Positions 1 to 6,800 of a DNA stretch of 8,942 bases are shown here, piece after piece. The notes beneath the pieces are model-generated. The model was given only the letters and a program-made list of their open reading frames with translations. It was not told where the DNA came from and made no database searches. The stretch's first letter is position 1; every line of letters starts with the position of its first letter. Source of the stretch: CAZSTA01 sp964609495 [NCBI: uncultured bacterium] (lineage in GTDB: Bacteria; CAZSTA01); contig CAZSTA010000157.1 in NCBI GenBank assembly GCA_964609495.1, positions 1 through 8,942 of the forward strand. Direction: 5' to 3'. Made by a program: the position numbers and the translations under genes.

Positions 1-74
1 AAGTGTCCATAAATATGGGGAGATATCTCACCCAGCTCTTGACCAGGATCTACGACTATCTTTGCTTTCTTCAA
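1..74 (-). CDS. Partial CDS, N-terminus of a probable GH51 alpha-L-arabinofuranosidase
   Basis: Only the first 24 codons plus two bases are in the window; the gene runs off the left edge. The reading frame begins with TTG at 74-72 and encodes MKKAKIVVDPGQELGEISPH followed by IYGH and a likely F. The pattern 'KI.VD....G.ISP.IYGHF' is what I recognise as the N-terminus of family 51 glycoside hydrolases, cytoplasmic enzymes that release L-arabinose from arabino-oligosaccharides. The TTG start is supported by a strong ribosome binding site (AGGAGGGG, 87-80) five bases upstream, and no other start is visible. There is no signal peptide, as usual for GH51. It lies 86 bp downstream of the PK_C-like gene on the same strand, consistent with a sugar-use operon. 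Family assignment rests on about 20 residues, and the catalytic region is not visible. Confidence 0.7.
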   Translation of the reverse strand, partial: MKKAKIVVDPGQELGEISPHIYGH

Positions 75-101
75 TATTACCCCTCCTATTTATTTTAAAA
101 T

Positions 102-153
102 GGAAAGCAGGAATTGGAAGTCAGCTTTCCTTCACACTCCGACTCCCAATTCC
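102..153 (-). repeat. Intergenic inverted repeat / RNA hairpin with a competing stem
   Basis: Between the PK_C-like gene and the arabinofuranosidase start, the arms 141-153 and 110-122 are complementary over 13 positions, 12 Watson-Crick plus one G-U when read as minus-strand RNA, around an 18-base loop. A second 7-bp stem (GGAAAGC at 130-124 with GCTTTCC at 108-102) uses the loop of the first, so the two would compete or form a pseudoknot. No U-run directly follows the main stem, so this is not a standard intrinsic terminator. It could be an mRNA-stabilising or processing hairpin between operon genes, or a copy of a dispersed intergenic repeat. Confidence 0.5.
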
Positions 154-160
154 CAACTGA

Positions 161-733
161 TTATCTCGGCATAGCTAATATCTCTTTGATCGCAAATTCC
201 TTGAACTTCCTAGGATAGCTGGGTTTAACGACGATTGCGGTATCCGCTCCCGAGTCCGTCCCTGCTACCGCGATTATCTCTCTATCCATATCCAGAAACC
301 CAGCATCCGCTGCCATCAAAGCCACCTCTACGCAGACCTTCATCCCTTGAGAGAATCTATAGAGCGTTTGAGTAACTATCTGATTCGGGCTTACCACTCC
401 AAAAGCAGTGTTGACATCATCTCCAAGGGCATGAATGCCAGTCAGAACTTTGATCCCCTTCTCCTCCACCTTCTTTCTCTCCTCAGAAGTCATCGTCCAA
501 CCCACATCCTCATAACTTTGACATATCGTAACCGCTATTATCTCCAGAGAGGATTGGCTCTTCCCTTCCGCCCCTCCGAATATCTCCCAGGCTTTGAGAG
601 CTGTTCCCCCATGATTGGAGGCGAGAACCACCTGCTTTATACCCAACTCCTTTGCTCTCTCTAGGCAGAATTTCAAGGTGGCTTCGGTATTCTGAGGACC
701 GCCTTTCTCGAAGTATAGGATCTTTCCTTCCAC
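161..733 (-). CDS. Stand-alone pyruvate kinase C-terminal (alpha/beta) domain-like protein
   Basis: A 190-residue soluble protein that resembles the C-terminal alpha/beta domain of pyruvate kinase (PK_C fold) without the catalytic TIM barrel. Two stretches suggest this: the strand-loop segment VVLASNHGGTA near residues 35-45, where the PK domain has its 'V..T.SG.TA' segment, and the C-terminal IIAVAGTDSGADTAIVVKPS near 153-172, where PK has a glycine-rich nucleotide/effector loop. The middle (98-120) holds IHALGDDVNTAFG, typical of this stand-alone family. In pyruvate kinase this domain binds allosteric effectors; a catalytic role cannot be claimed here. Start is GTG at 733, with GAGGAG eight bases upstream. 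It begins 20 bp after the isomerase-like gene ends, so the two are very probably co-transcribed and perhaps translationally coupled. Exact substrate or ligand unknown. Confidence 0.72.
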   Translation of the reverse strand: MEGKILYFEKGGPQNTEATLKFCLERAKELGIKQVVLASNHGGTALKAWEIFGGAEGKSQSSLEIIAVTICQSYEDVGWTMTSEERKKVEEKGIKVLTGIHALGDDVNTAFGVVSPNQIVTQTLYRFSQGMKVCVEVALMAADAGFLDMDREIIAVAGTDSGADTAIVVKPSYPRKFKEFAIKEILAMPR

Positions 734-753
734 CTTTTCAACTCCTCTCGAAG

Positions 754-1605
754 TTATACCGTGAAGTTGTTTAAGAACCTCAAACCCAACTTCAGCCCTT
801 CATCAGTTCTCTCCCCGCCAAAAACCGGGTCCTCATGCTCGATTACCACCGAATCATCATAACCGACATCATTGAGGGCACAGAATATCGCCTTCCAATC
901 GATCATTCCCCAGCCAGGGATACGATAGCGCCACCATCCTCGACCAAAGATACCCTTATAAGCCAACTGGTCCTGCAATATCTCCGTATCCTTGGCATGA
1001 ACGGCATAGATCCTGTCTCCATAATTTCGGATCGCCTTTATATAATCTATCCCCAACCAGACGAGATGGGAGGGATCATACTCCAAACCTATCGTTTCCG
1101 AGGGAACTGCCTCGAAGAGGAGATCCCACATCTCCGGGCTATATCCGATATTCCCTATCTTTAGGGGATATCCGCCCGCATGAGGGCAGTTCTCCATCGC
1201 TATCTTCACCTGATTCTTCTCCGCTACCTCCGCATAATGGCTGAATACCTCTTTATACATAGCCAAGTTCTCCCTAGGTGGTTTATCGCGATCTCCCCAA
1301 GTGTTACAGGATATAACGCTTGTTCCGATCTCCTTGCATCTCTCCATTACTTTAACGAAATAGTCGATATTCTTTTGACGCTTAGCGTCATCGGGGTCGA
1401 GATGGTTTACTGAACATATAAGGGTTGTAGCCTCTATTCCATTATCACTTAATACTTTCCTTACCTTCTGAGTATCATCTTTGCTCAGCTTATCAAAATC
1501 CAAGCTCGATCCGGGATCAGCGTTTAGCTCTAAGCAATCGGAACCAGCCTCCTTTGCGAACTTAACCCTTTCCTCTGAATACCTTGTTAAGAAGCCTATC
1601 TTCAT
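754..1605 (-). CDS. Sugar phosphate isomerase/epimerase-like TIM-barrel protein
   Basis: A 283-residue cytoplasmic protein of the xylose isomerase-like / AP-endonuclease-2 TIM-barrel superfamily (sugar phosphate isomerases, epimerases, IolE/IolI-like dehydratases). Characteristic strand ends are visible: CLELN (24-28), MEN with Glu138, LEYDPSH with Asp177 and His180, VHAKD with His203, the RIPGWG loop (228-233) and VIEHED with Glu256. Glu138, Asp177, His203 and Glu256 are the expected divalent-metal ligands, so the site looks complete. Length is normal for the family. ATG at 1605 is preceded by AAGGAGG eight bases upstream, the best ribosome binding site in the window. The precise substrate cannot be read from sequence; the arabinofuranosidase two genes downstream suggests sugar use. 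The 103-bp gap upstream may hold its own promoter (TATAAA at 1654-1649, 5/6 match to a -10, without a convincing -35). Confidence 0.88.
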   Translation of the reverse strand: MKIGFLTRYSEERVKFAKEAGSDCLELNADPGSSLDFDKLSKDDTQKVRKVLSDNGIEATTLICSVNHLDPDDAKRQKNIDYFVKVMERCKEIGTSVISCNTWGDRDKPPRENLAMYKEVFSHYAEVAEKNQVKIAMENCPHAGGYPLKIGNIGYSPEMWDLLFEAVPSETIGLEYDPSHLVWLGIDYIKAIRNYGDRIYAVHAKDTEILQDQLAYKGIFGRGWWRYRIPGWGMIDWKAIFCALNDVGYDDSVVIEHEDPVFGGERTDEGLKLGLRFLNNFTV

Positions 1606-1708
1606 TAACTATTCCTCCTTTTTAATCTATCAGATTACAATTCTAACCTTTATACTGCTCCTTCTACTAATTTTACTATCTCCTTGTTGTGAAATTTGAC
1701 GCTTTTGC

Positions 1709-3865
1709 TCAACTCCTTTCCTCAAAATTTATGATAACTCCATCTTTGGCTCTCATAAATAGGACTGGAATACCCCAATCTCGTCTCCCAGCGCCGAAGT
1801 CGATATATATCCCTCTCCTCGCCTCCGATATCGCAGCATCCACTGGATAACCAATCCCGAGAGAACGATAGAACTCCTGAGAGAATTTGAGAGCGGTATC
1901 ATCATAGATATTATACTGCATAGCTACTACCGCTGGTATCCCCCTTCGCACTATATTGGGCGCGATCCCTATAAATGGCTTGAAGGGAGAGCTAGTTGCT
2001 CCTTCACAAGAGTTTAGGACGACTAATCTCACCTCGCTATCCAAGAATAATTCTCGGAAGAGCTTATCGCTGATAAATCTGGCGGTGTGATCCTCATTCT
2101 CTATCACTAACTCCGCTTCCTTCCCCTGAAAATATCCATGCCCAATGAAGTGAAAGACGTGAGGATGAAAACGACGAATCTTATCTCTTATCTCGCTGGC
2201 GATAGCATTATCTAGAAATTCTAGCTTCACTATATCCTTCTGCTCCCACTCAGTTAGAGCCTCCTTCATTATCCCCCTCTCCTTATCAGAATCAAGGGAG
2301 GAAAGGCGATATTCGGCTAGATCGGTGGGATTGGAGATTACAACTAGGAGATGAAACGGATGAGAGGTTTGTAAAGGTCTGATCGATTCTGATACTTCGA
2401 TATAGCGAACCAGCGGGATCTCCGTTGAAACTGCGAAGAATCGTTCATGGCGTTTATCATAGAGATATTCCCAGGGGAGATAAGATAACTCTGGAGAGGA
2501 GAGACGAAGGCGAATACGTAACCCTCTTCCCCTTCCCTGAGCCCACCCTAAGCTGTTACGGTAGAGATCCTCTATCTCATCAGGGAACAAGTACTCAAAG
2601 AGCAATTCTCCAAATTCGGTTAATAATCGTTCATCAGTCTGACCATATTCGATCATAGAGAGCATATCTTGAAAATCAGAGGATTCGTAGTCAAGGGGAA
2701 GAAATCCTTTCGCATTTCCTCTGGGAGATTCGATGACATGAATTGGATAGCCCTTCCCTCCCTTTTCTCCCACTAGGATTTCAAAATCATAGTATTCCCA
2801 CTGCTTTTGAGAAGGAGGAGTGATAATATCCACTGGTCGGAGAAATGATCTATTCCACGCTTCATTATATATTCCATTACGAATAACGCAATTCCCGTCT
2901 TCTCCAGCGCGGATTATTCCTATTAACTCTAAACGCTCCAGGATAGGATCGGTGCGGCTAAAACGCACTGGCTTCCTTCCCGAATTTATCTCGTGAACCT
3001 TCGCCAAATCGGAAGGAGATAGCTCCCCCAGATGGCGCATTATATGTTGTAAATTAACATCCCCTTCCCGATGTAGCCGAGCTACCACAGAATCAACTAG
3101 GGAGCTATCCACTTTCATATCTGGAGAGTCGAACAGCGTATCCTCGATCAGACTCCCTAGGCGTTGAGTAAGATAGGGATGACCTCCAGTCCAATGATAT
3201 ATACGATCTATAACCTCTTTGCTTATCGTTATTCCTCCCTCCTCAAATCCCATCCTCAGAAGTTTCTCCACCTCCTCTCGGCTGAAGTCAGTTATGTAGA
3301 TTTGCTGGGTGATGTTCTTAAGCGGAGAAACCTCACCGTTCATCAGTTTCTGCATATCAGTGGCTCCGCTGAAGATAAACACAAGCTTCTTGAAGGCTAT
3401 TTTGAGCTGCCTCTGAGTGAAGGCGGAACGAGCGGTATCGGCGATACTATGAGCGTTCTCTGAGCTTAATCCTCCCATCTCATCGAGCATAATGATTATA
3501 CGAGGAACTTTGCTGATCCTGCTTATCTCGCTTAGGAAATAGAGAAAATCCACTCCAGTTGTGGTCCCTAGATCTATTGGCTCATCTAAAACCTTCCCGA
3601 GTTGGGCTTTGATCTCCTGACATAAGCTCCGATAAAATTGGGCGTTGCTGAGACCGGTGAAGGATTGAAGATCTATGAAGGCAAAGCTATATCTATTTTG
3701 CAAGAGGGATCTCAGCTTGAGAAGTAAGCTAGTCTTGCCAGTCTGCCTAGAGCCTAAAACGATGACATAGTTACTAACTAACTTTATCCATCGCTCCAGA
3801 TTTCTCAGCTCTTTTTCTCTTCCTATGAATAATTCTGGCTCTACCGGACCATAAGTAATAAACAT
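1709..3865 (-). CDS. P-loop ATPase fused to CHAT (caspase-like) protease
   Basis: A 718-residue cytoplasmic protein, no signal peptide or membrane helix. Order: P-loop ATPase (about 1-275) with an FIGRE entry motif, Walker A GSRQTGKT (38-45), Walker B IIIMLDE (Asp128, Glu129), a sensor-like SGAT (166-169) and TGGHPYLTQ (226-234), a motif of AAA_35/STAND-like ATPases; a winged-helix-like segment (about 276-340); then the usual CHAT lead-in with LPWEYLYD (463-470) and the peptidase core. The caspase-type dyad is intact: His576 in HFIGHG and Cys620 in VLNSCEGA. CHAT proteases are usually effectors in regulated cell-death or defence pathways; here the ATPase would be the switch. I chose ATG at 3865 because AGAGGG (3876-3871) lies five bases upstream; the longer TTG at 3880 has no such site. 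It follows the propeller-ATPase gene by 15 bp, so they form one operon. Substrate unknown. Confidence 0.9.
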   Translation of the reverse strand: MFITYGPVEPELFIGREKELRNLERWIKLVSNYVIVLGSRQTGKTSLLLKLRSLLQNRYSFAFIDLQSFTGLSNAQFYRSLCQEIKAQLGKVLDEPIDLGTTTGVDFLYFLSEISRISKVPRIIIMLDEMGGLSSENAHSIADTARSAFTQRQLKIAFKKLVFIFSGATDMQKLMNGEVSPLKNITQQIYITDFSREEVEKLLRMGFEEGGITISKEVIDRIYHWTGGHPYLTQRLGSLIEDTLFDSPDMKVDSSLVDSVVARLHREGDVNLQHIMRHLGELSPSDLAKVHEINSGRKPVRFSRTDPILERLELIGIIRAGEDGNCVIRNGIYNEAWNRSFLRPVDIITPPSQKQWEYYDFEILVGEKGGKGYPIHVIESPRGNAKGFLPLDYESSDFQDMLSMIEYGQTDERLLTEFGELLFEYLFPDEIEDLYRNSLGWAQGRGRGLRIRLRLSSPELSYLPWEYLYDKRHERFFAVSTEIPLVRYIEVSESIRPLQTSHPFHLLVVISNPTDLAEYRLSSLDSDKERGIMKEALTEWEQKDIVKLEFLDNAIASEIRDKIRRFHPHVFHFIGHGYFQGKEAELVIENEDHTARFISDKLFRELFLDSEVRLVVLNSCEGATSSPFKPFIGIAPNIVRRGIPAVVAMQYNIYDDTALKFSQEFYRSLGIGYPVDAAISEARRGIYIDFGAGRRDWGIPVLFMRAKDGVIINFEERS

Positions 3866-3870
3866 ATCTT

Positions 3871-3876
3871 CCCTCT
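3871..3876 (-). promoter_or_regulatory. Ribosome binding site that fixes the CHAT gene start
   Basis: AGAGGG on the minus strand lies five bases before ATG 3865-3863. It overlaps the first codons of the longer TTG-started frame (3880), which itself has only the upstream gene's AGCCAATAA in front of it. The internal ATG is therefore the better start. Confidence 0.65.
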
Positions 3877-3880
3877 TCAA

Positions 3881-6800
3881 TTATTGGCTAATTTCAGCTC
3901 GATAAGTATCCCTTAGACTCTGAAGTAAAATTTCCACATCCTCGCTCTCCTTAACGATCTCCGGGAAATATCCCAGGGTGTAGCGATAACCTCTCCCCAC
4001 CCTGGTGAAGACCGGATATAACCGAAGCGTTACCAAAGCCTCATCTATCGCTCGTTTATCGGTAATCCCCAGCTTTGCTAACTCCTCCTGTATATCGCTC
4101 AGATCGAACTCACTTCTATCTATCATCACCAAGCTGACTATCTTCTCCAGTGGATTCGACTCGCCCCACACCGTCTCCTTGTAATATTGATGAAAATCAG
4201 CCTCGCTTATCACCTCCTCTACATCATTTAAGGTTATACGTCTCTCCGAGATATTCCCGATCACCCTCTCGCAGATCGACTGCACCAGGTTGGGATGAAG
4301 CGATGATACCTCCAGTATCCTATCCACGATCTCCTCTCCCTCTTGCAACTCGATCCCCATATCGCTCATCGGTCGCTCTATGCTCTCTCGGGCGCTCCTT
4401 TCATCGAGACAGCCCAAGATGATCTCCTTGCCGAAGTTGAAGAAGGGCGAGGAAGGATCGTGCACTCTTCGATATAATGCTTTTCCTCCGCAGAAGATAT
4501 AACGGCAGATTTCCTCCTGAGACATTGATCTCATAAGTTTAAATAGCGCCTCGTTATTCCTCGTATCATAGGTAGCGATAGAATCTACCTCATCAAGGAG
4601 GAGGATCAAAAGCTTATCCCCTAACTCGCCCTTGACCTCTCTTATCAGTTTGCGAAAACCTGGGAGATTATGGGCGAAATCCTTCTCCAACTGAGCACCA
4701 AGCATATCGAAGAAATCCTCATAAGTACTCACAGGCTGGCAATCAAGATAGAAGGAGTGATAGCGTGGATCGGCGGTGAATCTGCGATTAACCTTATGTA
4801 AGATGGAGGTCTTACCGATGCGACGCCCTCCCACTAAGATGAAATCATTGTTCTTGATCGTTTGAGTAATCGTCTTGAGCTCGTTATTCCGACCGAAAAA
4901 CATATTATCAGGAACAGGACCTCTCGTCACAAAGGGCGATACTAAGCTCAATTCAACCTGATCCAGGATGATATCGACCAGTTTGATATTGGTATCCTTT
5001 ACCTTGATGATATTGAGTATCTCATGTCTTCCCAAAATTATGAAGTCGTAGGAATAAGGCGAATTATCGATCAACCTCCCTAACTCGACTACGTTATTCA
5101 CCAGCGAGTTGGGATCCTCGAGGACAACGAGGAGAGCAAAGAAATCGGACATCTCCATCAGATTCATAAACTCGGCTAACTCAACTATTATCTCTCCATC
5201 TCCGAATCCCTCTCGCTGAATGAAGATCACCGGGAAGCGAGGCGGCACTCGTAAACGCAAGGTTGGAGCTTCTACTACATAGGCGAACATTCGTTTGAAG
5301 GTAAACTCTTCTACCATCCTCAACCCCAAAACACTACTCAATACCTCGATAATCACGAGCGAATTATCCTGAAAGGTCTTGAGCTGATCGGAATCTTTTC
5401 CTGGTAAGACTTCCATCATCTTCTCCCAAGCGGAGAGCAAGGGTCGAGCGCGATCGGCATTTCTGAGGCTCAATTCCCCCCTGGAATAGCTCAGAGCTTC
5501 CTCATCTTTATGCTCATCATAATATCTTTCTAACGCATACTCCCTGAAACCACCAGGAATCGCCTTGAGAAGTCGAGCGGATACCCGAACATTTTGCAGA
5601 ACAGCCTCTTCTATTATATGCTCCCAGTGACCCCAACTGCGCTCCACATAGCGACCTCCTAAGGCAAGGATTAATTGTTTGGGATAACGAGGTAATTTTA
5701 AAGCGGTGATGAAGTGAATATTATTTGGTCGAGCTACGAAGAAATAGAGGAAGAATGGACCACCAACAAAGATCAGAAATAATAAAATCGAGCCTATATA
5801 GTAGAGAGGATTTAGGGGGCGAACTAGTTTAGGATTGACCTGTCCTCGCCAGATGCTAAGTCCATCGGTAGCCGCATAAATCAGCGTATTATTCTCAGGA
5901 TCGATAGTTAGGTGATTGATGGAGATATTACTCAAACCACCATCCTGCCAGGTCTCCCCTCTATCTAAACTGATGAGCATACCTTCCCTAGAGCCAGCAT
6001 ATACTACCTTAGGATTACTCCTATCAATTGCCAAAGTTCGCACATATCCCGAAACTACCTTTCTCCAACTCTCCCCTCCATCAGTGCTTTTGTATATTCC
6101 TCCTTCTACTCCTGCATAGAGGGTATTTGGCTGTCGAGTATCCGATACTAGAAAATAGGTTTTGATATTCGCCAATCCCTCATTTTTTGAGCGCCAAGCT
6201 TCTCCTCTATCCTCGCTCTTGAAGATCCCTCCACTCGTTCCCGCATAAATGATATCGGGATTCTTTGAATCCACCACTAGCGAATAGACGATAGTCTCAA
6301 TTACTCCTTTGCCGAGAGAAACACGTTTTTTCACCTTTCCCTCTTCAATTCGACAGACCTCGCCTTCATAAGTTCCAGCATAGATGATATTGATATTATG
6401 AGTATCTATAGCTAAGGAGTAGATGACTGAGTTCAACAGGTCTGAGCAAAGGGATTCCCAATCATGTCCTCCATCATTACTCTTGAGGACTCCGCTTTCC
6501 GTTCCTGCATAGATCGTCATTGGATCTTGAGGATCTAGCATAAGAGAATAGACGATCGTATCCTTTAGGGATTCGCTAGCGATACTCCAAGTGATCCCTC
6601 TATCAACGCTTTTGAAGACCCCATTCCCATAAGTTCCCGCATAAACAACCGTTGGATCATCGGGATCTAAAGCTAGAGAGTAGATAACATTATTAGTTAA
6701 TCCTGCGCTGATCGTTTCCCAGGTCTCATTCCTTCTGAAGATCCCTCCCCAAGTTCCCGCGTAGAGGACATTTGAATCCTTAGAATCTTTTGAATCCTTG

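Noticed and set aside
347-664. Plus-strand ORF of 105 codons, and others at 835-1164, 1180-1413, 2425-2658, 3164-3463, 4150-4422 and 5916-6119
   Set aside because: All lie opposite well-supported minus-strand genes, have low-complexity or unfamiliar translations, and show no family resemblance.
1481-1699. Plus-strand 72-codon ORF with a hydrophobic C-terminus (LLLLLILLSP), a possible small membrane protein
   Set aside because: Its first half is the antisense of the isomerase gene and the hydrophobic end comes from an AT/CT-rich gap; no ribosome binding site was seen before its start.
1606-1708. Intrinsic terminator after the CHAT gene
   Set aside because: Only a 6-bp bulged stem around TTGAGC/GCGTCAA is present and no U-run follows it.
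3866-3880. TTG start at 3880 for the CHAT gene
   Set aside because: It begins immediately after the upstream stop with no ribosome binding site; ATG 3865 has AGAGGG at good spacing.
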